A stretch of 64,000 nt of DNA, taken from assembly GCA_029225565.1 (NCBI GenBank), contig JAQXWS010000038.1:38507-102506 (forward strand), written 5' to 3'. Positions 37,749 through 46,096 of the stretch are shown in pieces. The position numbers and the translations under genes are program-made. Origin of the DNA: Eubacteriales bacterium (GTDB lineage: Bacteria > Bacillota > Clostridia > Oscillospirales > Acutalibacteraceae). The stretch's first letter is position 1; each line of letters begins with the position of its first letter. The notes under the pieces are model-generated. The model worked only from the letters and a program-made list of their open reading frames with translations, did not search any database and was not told the DNA's origin.

Positions 37749-38258
37749 TTATACATCTTCGGTAAACGAGCCCTCACCGCGGCGCAGTGATGTGATGCCT
37801 GTCCTTGCAAGCTCTACAATACCGAAATTGTCCTCTATCTCCTGAATAAAGGTATCAATAGTGCTTCCCGTACCGGTAAGCTCAAGCGTAACAGTCTCCA
37901 GCGATACATCTAGTACGCGGGAACCGAATCGTCTGTTGGTCTCCAGCAGACGGTTCTTTGTATCAACGCCCTTTGCCGACACCTTTATTAACAAAAGCTC
38001 GGATGAAACAGAATCTGTATCATTAAGTTCTGCAACCTTTTTTACAATTTCAAGCTTCATAAGCTGGCGCTTAATTTGTCTGAAATTTTCAGGCTCGGTG
38101 TTGGTTTCGATAGTCATACGCGAAAACTTTTCGTCCTCGGTTTCGCTTACTGTCAGGGACGAAATATTATATCCGCGGCGAGAAAACAAGCTGGCAACTC
38201 TTTGTAGTACACCACTCTCGTTATCTACAAGTACGGATAATACAAGTTTTTCTTTCAT
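37749..38258 (-). CDS. ilvH: Acetolactate synthase small (regulatory) subunit
   Basis: 169 residues: an N-terminal ACT domain ([20 protein letters not shown], the valine-binding segment) and a C-terminal second ACT-like domain. Confers feedback inhibition on IlvB. It starts 15 bp after ilvB behind GGAGGC. Confidence 0.94.
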   Translation of the reverse strand: MKEKLVLSVLVDNESGVLQRVASLFSRRGYNISSLTVSETEDEKFSRMTIETNTEPENFRQIKRQLMKLEIVKKVAELNDTDSVSSELLLIKVSAKGVDTKNRLLETNRRFGSRVLDVSLETVTLELTGTGSTIDTFIQEIEDNFGIVELARTGITSLRRGEGSFTEDV

Positions 38259-38273
38259 AGGATGTTGCCTCCT

Positions 38274-39938
38274 TTAGTTGAATTCTTCGATAATATCGGT
38301 ATGCGCTCCTCCCGGAGGAATCATGGGCAGTACATTGGAATCGGGGCTGATGCGGCAATCACAAAGTACCGGACCGGGATAAGCCAGTGCCTCTGCAACA
38401 GCAGAGTCAATATCGTCATTGGTGTTAATGCGAATACCCTTGATGCCAAAGGCTTCGGCAACTGCAACAAAATCTGTCTTTCTGTGGGGGTCGGTGTCGG
38501 AAAATCTGTTGTCATAAAACAGCTTTTGCCATTGGCGTACCATACCCAAAACTTTGTTATTCATAATGAACATCTTTACCGGAATATTGTAAGATGCCAT
38601 TGTAGCAAGCTCGTTCAGGTTCATATGGAAGCCGCCGTCACCGGCAAACATAATAACCTGCTTGTCAGGACAGCCAATCTGAGCTCCAAAGGCAGCACCC
38701 ATGGAATAGCCCATAGTACCCAGGCCTCCGGAAGTAAGGAGAGTTCTGGGCATAGTAAACTTGTAGAACTGGGCAGCCCAAAGCTGATGCTGACCGACAT
38801 CGGTAACAATAATAGTGTCATCCTTGACAGAAGAATTGATTTTTTCAATAAGAATCTGGGGATTAACATAATCGCCAATCTGCAATTGCTTGAACGGACG
38901 GGAAAATGATGCAATTTCCTTTTTCCAAGCTTTGTGGTCCAGCTGGTCAATAGCCTCTGTCAGCATTGGAATAACGTCGGCTAAATCACCGCGAAGATGG
39001 TAATTAGATACAATGTTCTTGTCCATCTCGGCAGCATCAATGTCAATATGTAATATCTCTGCATCCGGAGCAAACTTATATCTGTTACCCGCAACACGGT
39101 CGCTGAATCTGGCACCGCAGGTAATAAGAACATCACAGTCATGAGCAGCCTTGTTGCACTCAAAATGACCGTGCATACCGATTAGGCCGAGATGCAAAGG
39201 GTGACCGTTTGGAAATGCGCCCAATCCCATAAGACTGGACACTACAGGGGCATCAATTTTTTCCGCAAAGGAAACAAGTGCCTGTCCGATATTGGACTGA
39301 ACTGTACCGCCGCCGCAGTAGATAATGGGTCTCTTTGACTTTTTGATTAATTCAACAGCTCTGTCAAAACACTTTTTATTAGGCTTTTTGAATGGGTCGG
39401 CAACAACCTTTGGCTCAGGTGAATACTCACAGGTAAGAGCAGTAATGTCCTTTGGAATATCAACAAGGACAGGACCCTTACGGCCGGTCATTGCAATCCT
39501 AAAAGCACGGCGGATTGTGTCGGCAAGGTCATTAATGTCCTTTACCATAAAATTATGCTTTGTTATCGGCATTGTTACGCCGGTAATATCTATTTCTTGA
39601 AAAGAATCCCTGCCAAGACCGGAGGTGGCATAATTACAAGTGATTGCAACCACAGGAATTGAATCCATATATGCGGTGGCAATACCGGTTACAAGGTTTG
39701 TTGCGCCCGGACCTGAGGTGGCAAAGCATACGCCTACCTTACCGGTAGCACGTGCGTATCCGTCCGCTGCGTGAGCAGCGCCCTGCTCATGAGCCGTAAG
39801 AATGTGATTGAAGGTATCTCCATACTTGTACAGCTCGTCAAAAATATTGAGTATGGTACCACCCGGATAACCGAAAATGGTATCTACTCCCTGCTCTTTA
39901 AGTACTTCCAGAACAATTTGAGAACCGTTAAGCTCCAT
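38274..39938 (-). CDS. ilvB: Acetolactate synthase large (catalytic) subunit
   Basis: Thiamine-diphosphate enzyme (554 residues) making acetolactate or acetohydroxybutyrate for valine, leucine and isoleucine. The catalytic glutamate is in TAHEQGA (near 50), and the ThDP-Mg motif GDGGFHMN runs to MNN near 430-460. I start it at ATG 39938, with GGGAGAGG ahead; the longer frame from 40004 runs through the promoter -35 box. First gene of ilvB-ilvH-leuC-leuD; leuA, leuB, ilvC and ilvD are not in the window. Confidence 0.95.
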   Translation of the reverse strand: MELNGSQIVLEVLKEQGVDTIFGYPGGTILNIFDELYKYGDTFNHILTAHEQGAAHAADGYARATGKVGVCFATSGPGATNLVTGIATAYMDSIPVVAITCNYATSGLGRDSFQEIDITGVTMPITKHNFMVKDINDLADTIRRAFRIAMTGRKGPVLVDIPKDITALTCEYSPEPKVVADPFKKPNKKCFDRAVELIKKSKRPIIYCGGGTVQSNIGQALVSFAEKIDAPVVSSLMGLGAFPNGHPLHLGLIGMHGHFECNKAAHDCDVLITCGARFSDRVAGNRYKFAPDAEILHIDIDAAEMDKNIVSNYHLRGDLADVIPMLTEAIDQLDHKAWKKEIASFSRPFKQLQIGDYVNPQILIEKINSSVKDDTIIVTDVGQHQLWAAQFYKFTMPRTLLTSGGLGTMGYSMGAAFGAQIGCPDKQVIMFAGDGGFHMNLNELATMASYNIPVKMFIMNNKVLGMVRQWQKLFYDNRFSDTDPHRKTDFVAVAEAFGIKGIRINTNDDIDSAVAEALAYPGPVLCDCRISPDSNVLPMIPPGGAHTDIIEEFN

Positions 39939-39975
39939 AAAAACCTCTCCCTCTTTGCAAAAAATATTAGTTAGT

Positions 39976-40004
39976 ATTTTAGAATATTCTAAAGGAGATG
40001 TCAA
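39976..40004 (-). promoter_or_regulatory. ilvB promoter with 16-bp palindromic operator candidate
   Basis: Minus strand TTGACA (39999-40004) and TAAAAT (39976-39981), spacing 17 nt. A perfect palindrome TTTAGAATATTCTAAA fills 39978-39993, within the spacer and over the -10. It does not fit the CodY consensus well. No T-box or leader attenuator is present; the leader is short. Confidence 0.65.
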
Positions 40005-40018
40005 GGAAATTTACGCAC

Positions 40019-40047
40019 TTGTAAAAAAAAGAATTTTGTTATATAAT
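40019..40047 (+). promoter_or_regulatory. ychF promoter
   Basis: TTGTAA (40019-40024) and TATAAT (40042-40047), spacing 17 nt, 31 bp before the ychF start; divergent from the ilvB promoter. Confidence 0.65.
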
Positions 40048-40078
40048 ACTCTGCGAAAAAAGTCAAAGGAGATTAGAT

Positions 40079-41173
40079 ATGAAACTTGGTATGGTTGGAC
40101 TACCAAATGTAGGAAAAAGCACACTCTTTAATGCAATAACCAATGCAGGTGCGCAAAGCGCAAATTACCCTTTCTGCACAATAGAGCCCAATGTTGGTAT
40201 GGTTAGCGTTCCGGACGAAAGGCTGGATAAGCTGGCAGAGATGTATCACCCGGACAAATTTACCCCTGCAACTATTGAATTTGTTGATATTGCCGGCCTG
40301 GTTAAGGGCGCAAGCCAAGGCGAGGGACTGGGTAACAAATTTTTGTCCCACATAAGAGAGGTTGACGCTATAATACATGTTGTAAGATGCTTCGACAACG
40401 ACGATATAACTCATGTTGACGGTAGCGTGGACCCGGCAAGGGATATTGAGACCATCAATTTGGAGCTTATTCTGTCCGACCTGGACATACTGGCACGCAG
40501 AATTGACAACAGAAAAAAGGCAATGAAAGGCGACAAAACCATCGCAGGAGAGGTTGCTTTTCTTCAGCGTCTGGCAGCAGAAATGGAGCAAGGCAAAACA
40601 GCACGGGCAATTGATATCAGCGACGACGAAGCGGAATACCTGAAGGAAGTGTCTCTGCTCACCATAAAACCGGTAATCTACGCTTGCAATATGGGCGAAA
40701 ACGACTTTGAATCCGGTATCGAAAACAACAAATACTACCAAATTGTAACAGAAATCGCAAATACCGAGGGTGCAGAAACTTTTCCAATCTGTGCCGAAAT
40801 GGAAGCAGAAATTGCCGAATTAGAGCCGGACGAAAAAGAGGCTTTTCTTGAGGATATGGGTCTGGAAAAATCCGGACTTGACCGACTAATAAAGAAAAGT
40901 TATTCCCTGCTCGGTCTCATCAGTTATCTCACTGCAGGCAAGCCCGAGGTGAGGGCATGGACAATAAAAAAAGGCACAAAAGCACCCCAGGCAGCCGGAA
41001 AAATTCATACCGATTTTGAGCGTGGATTCATCCGTGCGGAGGTAGTATCCTTTGATGACCTTATGGCCTGCGGCTCAATGACCGCCGCAAAGGACAAGGG
41101 TCTGGTTCGCTCCGAGGGAAAAGAATATGTAATGAAAGACGGAGACATCGTCCTGTTTAGATTTAATGTGTAA
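40079..41173 (+). CDS. ychF: Redox-regulated ATPase/GTPase YchF (OLA1 family)
   Basis: Obg-related P-loop NTPase (364 residues), ribosome-associated and preferring ATP. The P-loop is GLPNVGKST (7-15), the DIAGLVKGA switch II region is near 69-77, and the atypical base motif (NMGE in place of NKXD) explains the ATP preference. The C-terminal TGS domain ends in [10 protein letters not shown]. Single gene between two promoters. Confidence 0.96.
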   Translation: MKLGMVGLPNVGKSTLFNAITNAGAQSANYPFCTIEPNVGMVSVPDERLDKLAEMYHPDKFTPATIEFVDIAGLVKGASQGEGLGNKFLSHIREVDAIIHVVRCFDNDDITHVDGSVDPARDIETINLELILSDLDILARRIDNRKKAMKGDKTIAGEVAFLQRLAAEMEQGKTARAIDISDDEAEYLKEVSLLTIKPVIYACNMGENDFESGIENNKYYQIVTEIANTEGAETFPICAEMEAEIAELEPDEKEAFLEDMGLEKSGLDRLIKKSYSLLGLISYLTAGKPEVRAWTIKKGTKAPQAAGKIHTDFERGFIRAEVVSFDDLMACGSMTAAKDKGLVRSEGKEYVMKDGDIVLFRFNV

Positions 41174-41266
41174 GCAATTTTTGTATATTATCTACAATAA
41201 TATGTAGATATTAACAAAATTTTTAGCTGTAATTATTGCTTTTTCGACAAATCTTACAAAAGAATA

Positions 41267-41295
41267 TTGACTATATTTATTTTCTGTAATATTAT
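41267..41295 (+). promoter_or_regulatory. Promoter of the sigma-factor gene
   Basis: TTGACT (41267-41272) and TATTAT (41290-41295), spacing 17 nt, 34 bp before the start. A short hairpin ATCTACA / TGTAGAT just after ychF (near 41200) may end ychF transcription. Confidence 0.55.
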
Positions 41296-41329
41296 ATTTA
41301 TAGATTTTAACATTATCTAAGGAGTAGCA

Positions 41330-41899
41330 ATGCATATAGATTCCAACAATACGGATATGGAATTGATAGAAAAATCAAAGAACGGTGATAGCACAGCCAC
41401 CGATGCCTTGATTATGAAGTACCGTCCAACGGTTGAGGCTATCGCAATGAAGTACATCGGAGCCCCACTGGAAAAAGACGACCTGGTACAGGAGGGTATG
41501 ATCGGACTGCTGGCGGCTATCAATTCTTATTCAAAAAACAAGGGTGCAAAATTCATTACCTACTCCGCTACATGCGTTAAGAATTCTATACAAAATGCTA
41601 TCAAGAAGCAATCCAGGATGAAGGACATACCCCAAAACAGTATAGTCACCCTTGAGGAGGACTATATGGACAACAAGTTTGCCCTTAGTGCCGAGGACGA
41701 ATTTTTGGCAAAAGAAAGTGTTAACATTCTTACTGACACCCTGTATGAGCAATTATCCAGTTTTGAGAACGAGGTACTAAAGCTACATATAGTGGGCTAT
41801 AGCTACAATGTAATTGCAGAAAAATTGGACAAAAAGCCAAAGGCAATCGACAATGCGATTCAACGAATTCGCAAGAAGCTGGAAGCGGTTTCTTTTTGA
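41330..41899 (+). CDS. RNA polymerase sigma factor, sigma-70 family (SigH-like)
   Basis: Alternative sigma factor (189 residues) containing regions 2 and 4 only. Region 2 holds DDLVQEGMIGL (~50-60) and the -10-binding segment FITYSATCVKNSI (~79-91). Region 4 is a helix-turn-helix around YSYNVIAEKLDKKPKAID (~157-175). Length and layout fit Spo0H/SigH-like factors. It slightly overlaps the next gene's longer frame and is followed by a zinc-ribbon protein, probably in one transcript. Confidence 0.8.
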   Translation: MHIDSNNTDMELIEKSKNGDSTATDALIMKYRPTVEAIAMKYIGAPLEKDDLVQEGMIGLLAAINSYSKNKGAKFITYSATCVKNSIQNAIKKQSRMKDIPQNSIVTLEEDYMDNKFALSAEDEFLAKESVNILTDTLYEQLSSFENEVLKLHIVGYSYNVIAEKLDKKPKAIDNAIQRIRKKLEAVSF

Positions 41900-41934
41900 A
41901 TACACCAAAAATACAGAGATTGGAGAGGAAGCAA

Positions 41935-42207
41935 ATGTACGAAGATAAGACCTTGGTATGCAAAGATTGCAATGAAGAATTTGTGTTTACTGCCGGTGAG
42001 CAGGAATTCTACGCAGAAAAGGGCTTTGTTAACGAGCCTCAGCGATGCAAAGCTTGCAGAAACGCCAGAAAAGCAGCTAAGGCCGACAGAGTGATGCATG
42101 AAGCAGTATGTGCAGAATGCGGCGCATCCTGTAAGATTCCCTTTGAGCCAAAAGAGAATCGCCCGGTTTATTGCAGCGAATGCTTTGCTAAAATTAACGA
42201 AGAATAA
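41935..42207 (+). CDS. Small zinc-ribbon protein
   Basis: 90 residues with four Cys pairs: CKDC near 9-12, CKAC near 40-43, CAEC near 59-62, and C-S-E-C near 80-83. These form two putative treble-clef/ribbon sites, each with a basic Lys/Arg segment between. Proteins with this layout are common in Firmicutes as probable zinc-binding proteins of unknown role. I start at ATG 41935 with GGAGAGG ahead; a longer frame from 41896 would overlap the sigma-factor stop. Co-transcription with the sigma factor is likely. Confidence 0.75.
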   Translation: MYEDKTLVCKDCNEEFVFTAGEQEFYAEKGFVNEPQRCKACRNARKAAKADRVMHEAVCAECGASCKIPFEPKENRPVYCSECFAKINEE

Positions 42208-42216
42208 TGATTTCTA

Positions 42217-42241
42217 AGCACTCTCTTTGAGGGTGCTTTTT
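42217..42241 (+). terminator. Terminator of the sigma factor/zinc-ribbon operon
   Basis: AGCACTC / GGGTGCT stem followed by five T. Confidence 0.8.
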
Positions 42242-42242
42242 G

Positions 42243-42390
42243 TTGTAGCAAGACCAAAGCAAGGAGAACTCTAAAAAGGCAAGCCTTTTTCATTTGCTTT
42301 GCAAATAACCGATTATATATGTCCGTGCTCCTCTGCCTGCGGCGAACCGTCGCACATGGACTAAAGAGTTCTCGTCTCTCAACAAATAAT
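42243..42390 (-). other. Structured non-coding segment downstream of tRNA-Ser(GCT)
   Basis: No gene. An outer inverted repeat AGAACTCT / AGAGTTCT (spacing ~90 nt) encloses the palindrome AAAAAGGCAAGCCTTTTT, a GC-rich region with GTCCGTGC / GCACATGGAC arms, and GCAAATGA-like arms. The base composition jumps to GC-rich in the middle, resembling the inserts behind tRNA-Trp, although the sequences are not the same. A clear copy of the tRNA end is not seen here. Confidence 0.4.
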
Positions 42391-42417
42391 AAAAGCCACC
42401 CGAAATATGGGTGGTTT
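42388..42417 (-). terminator. Terminator of tRNA-Ser(GCT)
   Basis: Stem GCCACCC / GGGTGG(T) (42394-42415) with T-rich minus-strand tail TTTTATTATT. Confidence 0.8.
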
Positions 42418-42421
42418 TTAT

Positions 42422-42512
42422 TGGCGCAGAAGGAGAGACTCGAACTCTCGCGCCGGTTACCCGACCTACGCCCTTAGCAGGGGCGCCTCGTCACCAACTT
42501 GAGTACTTCTGC
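42422..42512 (-). tRNA. tRNA-Ser (anticodon GCT)
   Basis: A 91-nt class II tRNA with long variable arm and encoded CCA; acceptor GCAGAAG / CTTCTGC; anticodon loop CTGCTAA. Reads AGC/AGU codons. Confidence 0.96.
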
Positions 42513-42560
42513 GTGTGACTTGGATTTACCTGTCAAGTTTTACACTTTCGTGCAGGAATT

Positions 42561-42589
42561 ACTTTATCATAATTGGGTACAAATGTCAA
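42561..42589 (-). promoter_or_regulatory. tRNA-Ser(GCT) promoter
   Basis: Minus strand TTGACA (42584-42589) and TAAAGT (42561-42566), spacing 17 nt. Confidence 0.6.
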
Positions 42590-42621
42590 GCATATTTTAT
42601 TTGATTAATTCAAAATTTTTC

Positions 42622-42649
42622 TTGACAAAAGACGCTACATTGTGATAAT
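42622..42649 (+). promoter_or_regulatory. tRNA-Ser(TGA) promoter
   Basis: TTGACA (42622-42627) and extended TGTGATAAT with -10 GATAAT (42644-42649), spacing 16 nt, 20 bp before the tRNA. Divergent from the other tRNA-Ser promoter. Confidence 0.65.
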
Positions 42650-42669
42650 ATATCAAAGCATTGATAAAC

Positions 42670-42758
42670 GCAGAGGTATCGAAGTGGTCATAACGAGGCG
42701 GTCTTGAAAACCGTTTGTCCGAAAGGGCGCGTGGGTTCGAATCCCACCCTCTGCGCCA
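42670..42758 (+). tRNA. tRNA-Ser (anticodon TGA)
   Basis: An 89-nt class II tRNA with encoded CCA; acceptor GCAGAGG / CCTCTGC; anticodon loop CTTGAAA; long variable arm. Reads UCN codons. Confidence 0.96.
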
Positions 42759-42759
42759 T

Positions 42760-42794
42760 AGTCCTATACACGATTTGTGTGTAGGACTTTTTTT
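42760..42794 (+). terminator. Terminator of tRNA-Ser(TGA)
   Basis: AGTCCTATACAC / GTGTGTAGGACT stem followed by seven T. Confidence 0.85.
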
Positions 42795-42846
42795 ATTCTA
42801 TTATATAACATTGATACACGCATATACTATTATATGTGGTGATAAT

Positions 42847-43374
42847 ATGAACAAAAGGATTTTGAAGCCGGAGATTATTGGTTTTATAGTAGTTTGCGTT
42901 GTGGGTACGCTGATGCACTTCTTTTTTGAATGGAGTGGAGAATCAAAGCTTGTTGCCCTCCTCTGCCCTGTTAACGAAAGTCCCTGGGAACATCTGAAGC
43001 TGTTATTCTTTCCGTATTTCTTTTACGGAATATATGAGGCGATATTGTTAAAAAAGGACAAATTCAATGTGTTCTTTGCGAAATATATGGGAATAATAGC
43101 AGGATTAATTACAATATTGAATATATACTACCTGAGCCTGGGTGTTACCGGTAAAATGAATAATTTTGTAAATATTGCATCGTACTTTGTAGGTGTTGCC
43201 GTCGCCTTTGTTATCAGCTACATTTTGATAAACAGCAGTATAGGCGGCAGTATGGCAAACGGAGTATCCCTGGCAATGCTGATAGTAACCGGAATGATAT
43301 TTGTATTATTCACATTTGAGCCGCCTATGATACCACTGTTTCAGGACCCGCAAAGTCTGCAATACGGAATATAA
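42847..43374 (+). CDS. Six-helix membrane protein, DUF6512-like
   Basis: 175 residues with about five to six hydrophobic segments covering nearly the whole chain. Near 35-55 the motif PVNESPWEHLKLLFFP sits between the first two helices; I associate it with the DUF6512 family, whose function is unknown. The conserved Asn-Glu-Ser and Trp-Glu-His suggest a buried active or binding site. I start at ATG 42847 with GGTGATAAT ahead; the upstream part of the open frame is tRNA-Ser sequence. Convergent with the next gene across a shared terminator. Confidence 0.7.
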   Translation: MNKRILKPEIIGFIVVCVVGTLMHFFFEWSGESKLVALLCPVNESPWEHLKLLFFPYFFYGIYEAILLKKDKFNVFFAKYMGIIAGLITILNIYYLSLGVTGKMNNFVNIASYFVGVAVAFVISYILINSSIGGSMANGVSLAMLIVTGMIFVLFTFEPPMIPLFQDPQSLQYGI

Positions 43375-43378
43375 CGAG

Positions 43379-43402
43379 CCCCATACCAAATGCGGTATGG
43401 GG
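43379..43402. terminator. Bidirectional terminator between convergent genes
   Basis: Inverted repeat CCCCATACC / GGTATGGGG between stop codons at 43374 and 43410. T-runs are short, so efficiency is uncertain. Confidence 0.6.
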
Positions 43403-43409
43403 TATAATG

Positions 43410-43628
43410 TTACCTGTTATTCTCAAGATTATCAATACGATGATTGACAACCTTAATTTTTTCTTCCAGTACGGGCACTCGCTGGGCAAAATTATTGTGC
43501 TTATCCACCTTTAATTCCAGCTGCTTAATGCGATAAGCAGTTAGCTTTGATGATGTGATAATGCCACCGAATGTACCGGCAAGGGTGCCTACCAGAGATA
43601 ACAGAGCTACTATAATTTCGCTATTCAT
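43410..43628 (-). CDS. Small membrane protein with coiled coil (holin-like)
   Basis: 72 residues: a single Gly/Thr/Ala-rich membrane helix at ~5-27 (LLSLVGTLAGTFGG) followed by a charged coiled coil with regular Leu/Val spacing (~33-70). The shape resembles small phage holin-associated or hemolysin XhlA-like proteins, but there are no phage genes around and I do not assign that role. A GGGAGATG ribosome site precedes the start. Confidence 0.6.
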   Translation of the reverse strand: MNSEIIVALLSLVGTLAGTFGGIITSSKLTAYRIKQLELKVDKHNNFAQRVPVLEEKIKVVNHRIDNLENNR

Positions 43629-43764
43629 TTTTCATCTCCCATAATTATTTCTGAGACAAAAAATATATTAGCAAAGGATACAAATATGTCAAATCAATGT
43701 CCAAAAAATCTGCCTGTCAATATGCACAATATTGGTTATAAAAGGAATAATACTTTACACAATT

Positions 43765-43801
43765 AATGCATATTTATCCATTTTTATGCATATTTATAAC
43801 A
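43765..43801 (+). promoter_or_regulatory. Tandem ARG boxes upstream of argC
   Basis: Two near-palindromic 17-mers (43765-43781 and 43785-43801) share TGCATATTTAT and are separated by 3 bp. They fit the ArgR/AhrC pattern TGNATWWWWATNCA, perfectly in the first copy. They lie upstream of the promoter. No argR gene is in the window. Confidence 0.75.
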
Positions 43802-43817
43802 AATTTTGCCATATCTA

Positions 43818-43845
43818 TTGACAACGGATATTATAAGTGTATAAT
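43818..43845 (+). promoter_or_regulatory. arg-car operon promoter
   Basis: TTGACA (43818-43823) and TATAAT (43840-43845), spacing 16 nt, 37 bp before argC and 17 bp after the second ARG box. Confidence 0.75.
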
Positions 43846-43882
43846 AAGTTAGATTTAAAAATAGTAATGGAGTAATTATACA

Positions 43883-44824
43883 ATGACAAAGGTATTTATC
43901 GACGGCAGCCAAGGTACTACCGGATTAAAAATATTCAACCGCTTTGAAAACAGAAATGACATTGAATTACTGACTATCAATCAAGAAAAAAGGAAGGACC
44001 CTACAGAACGGGCAAGAATGATAAATATGTCGGACATTACATTCCTTTGTTTGCCGGATGATGCCAGCAGAGAGGCTGTATCCATGGTTACCAACGAGAA
44101 TGTAAAAATTATCGACACATCCACGGCACACAGAACTAATCCCGAATGGGCATACGGATTTCCGGAGCTTAGCGACCAACTGCTGCACAAGGTACAGACC
44201 TGCAACAGAATTGCTGTACCGGGATGCTATGCCAGCGGATTCAACAGCATAGTATATCCCCTGATAAGCCACGGCATAATAAGTGCCGACTACCCGATTA
44301 CCTGCTATGCAATGAGTGGATACACCGGCGCAGGGAAAAAAGGCATTGCACAATACGAGGATACTCAGCGAGACCCTGAACTTGATGCGCCCAGGCAATA
44401 TGCATTGAGCCAAGAGCATAAGCACTTAAAAGAAATGAAGGCAATCAGCGGACTTGCAGTAACACCGTTTTTTGCTCCCCATATATGTGACTACCCAAGA
44501 GGCATGGTGGTAAGCATTCCCCTATTCACGGATATGATGACAAAAAAATATACAAAGCAAGAGCTGCAACAAGTATTTGCATCCCATTACCGAGGAAAAG
44601 CCTTTGTCAAGGTAAGACCCATCGGCTACACGACGGGTATGATTTCCGGCAACACCTTTGCCGGACGCGATGATATGGAGATAGAAATTAACGGCAATGA
44701 TGACAGAATAGTAATCACATCCAGGTTTGATAATCTCGGAAAGGGTGCCAGCGGTGCGGCTATTGAGTGTATGAACATCGCTTTGGGACTTGACCCGACA
44801 ACCGGACTTAACATAGGAGAATAA
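43883..44824 (+). CDS. argC: N-acetyl-gamma-glutamyl-phosphate reductase (short type)
   Basis: NADPH-dependent third step of arginine synthesis (313 residues, the compact class). N-terminal nucleotide-binding motif DGSQGTTG (8-15), catalytic Cys in VPGCYASG (near 114), and a conserved His in PFFAPHI (near 198). First gene of the seven-gene operon. Confidence 0.93.
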   Translation: MTKVFIDGSQGTTGLKIFNRFENRNDIELLTINQEKRKDPTERARMINMSDITFLCLPDDASREAVSMVTNENVKIIDTSTAHRTNPEWAYGFPELSDQLLHKVQTCNRIAVPGCYASGFNSIVYPLISHGIISADYPITCYAMSGYTGAGKKGIAQYEDTQRDPELDAPRQYALSQEHKHLKEMKAISGLAVTPFFAPHICDYPRGMVVSIPLFTDMMTKKYTKQELQQVFASHYRGKAFVKVRPIGYTTGMISGNTFAGRDDMEIEINGNDDRIVITSRFDNLGKGASGAAIECMNIALGLDPTTGLNIGE

Positions 44825-44826
44825 TT

Positions 44827-46080
44827 ATGAACAATATATACAAAACAATCGAAGGAGGCATATGCGCCTCCAAGGGCTACAAGGCAAACGGTACATACTG
44901 CGGAATCAAAAAGTCTGCCAACGACGACCCTAACACACCCCACAAGAATGACATTTGTCTGTATGTCAGCGAAGTACCTGCAAACGCAGCCGCCGTATAT
45001 ACCCAAAACAAGGTAAAAGGCGCTCCGATAATTGTAACTAAAGCAAATCTGGAAAAAAGCGAAGGCAAGGCAATTGCAGTAATTGCCAATTCCAAAAATG
45101 CAAACACCTGCAATGCAGACGGAATAGAAAAGGCTAACAAAATGTGCCTGTTGGTATCACGGGAGCTTGGAATCCCCCAAGAGCAGGTTATTGTGGCGTC
45201 CACCGGTGTTATCGGTCAGATACTGCCTATAGAGCCGATAGAAAAAGCGGTACCTATACTTGCAAAAGGACTGGACCACCACAAAAATCTTGAGGCCGCA
45301 ACAGCTATCATGACCACAGACACCGTAAAAAAGGAGTATGCGGTAGAATTTGATATAAACGGCATTACCTGTCACCTTGGCGGTATGGCAAAGGGCTCGG
45401 GAATGATTCACCCAAATATGGCTACTACCCTTAACTTCATTACCAGCGACTGTGCTATCAGCAGCGAAATGCTGCAAAAGGCATTGTCCGAAATAGTAAA
45501 AATAACTTATAACTGCCTGTCCATAGACGGCGACCAGTCCACAAACGATATGGTATGTCTGATGGCCAACGGCATGGCGTCAAATGAAGAAATAACCTGT
45601 GAGGGCGATGAATACGAAATTTTTAAATCGGCACTATATCAGGTAATGTCCAACCTAACAAGAATGCTTGCCAAGGACGGCGAAGGCGCAACCAAGCTAC
45701 TGGAATGTGTGTGCAGCGGTGCAAAGGACAAGGAAACCGCCATCGCAGTAGCTAAAAGCGTTGTATGCTCCAGCCTCTTCAAAGCCGCTATGTTCGGTGA
45801 GGACGCAAACTGGGGACGCGTGCTGTGTGCCATAGGATATGCGGACGCTGAATTTGATATAAACAAGGTTGATGTTGACCTATCCAGCGCAAAAGGTATT
45901 GTGGGCGTATGCCGTAACGGGTCCGGCGTTGAGTTCAGCGAGGATGAAGCGTCCAAGATACTGTCCTGTGACGAAATTAATATTTTAATAAATCTCCATG
46001 ACGGCAGCTGTGACGCAACGGCTTGGGGATGCGACCTGACTTACGACTATGTAAAAATCAACGGCGACTACCGCACCTAA
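44827..46080 (+). CDS. argJ: Bifunctional glutamate N-acetyltransferase / ornithine acetyltransferase
   Basis: 417 residues. Autocleaving Ntn-type enzyme; the cleavage nucleophile is the Thr in HPNMATTL (near 198), with the KGSGMIHP segment before it. It recycles acetyl groups, so argA and argE are not required. Starts 2 bp after argC. Confidence 0.95.
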   Translation: MNNIYKTIEGGICASKGYKANGTYCGIKKSANDDPNTPHKNDICLYVSEVPANAAAVYTQNKVKGAPIIVTKANLEKSEGKAIAVIANSKNANTCNADGIEKANKMCLLVSRELGIPQEQVIVASTGVIGQILPIEPIEKAVPILAKGLDHHKNLEAATAIMTTDTVKKEYAVEFDINGITCHLGGMAKGSGMIHPNMATTLNFITSDCAISSEMLQKALSEIVKITYNCLSIDGDQSTNDMVCLMANGMASNEEITCEGDEYEIFKSALYQVMSNLTRMLAKDGEGATKLLECVCSGAKDKETAIAVAKSVVCSSLFKAAMFGEDANWGRVLCAIGYADAEFDINKVDVDLSSAKGIVGVCRNGSGVEFSEDEASKILSCDEINILINLHDGSCDATAWGCDLTYDYVKINGDYRT

Positions 46081-46096
46081 CGGAGGAATAACAGCA

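Noticed and set aside
38262..38909. 215-aa plus-strand frame opposite ilvB
   Set aside because: Antisense to a complete acetolactate synthase gene; no RBS or promoter.
39938..40078. Possible T-box or leader attenuator before ilvB
   Set aside because: The leader is ~35 nt, with no specifier stem or T-box AGGGTGGNACC sequence; only the promoter and palindrome are present.
42243..42390. CRISPR-like or repeat array behind tRNA-Ser
   Set aside because: There is only one inverted repeat pair and no regularly spaced direct repeats. No CRISPR array was seen anywhere in the window.
43410..43628. Prophage remnant suggested by the holin-like small protein
   Set aside because: No other phage gene nearby; a single membrane helix plus coiled coil is not specific.
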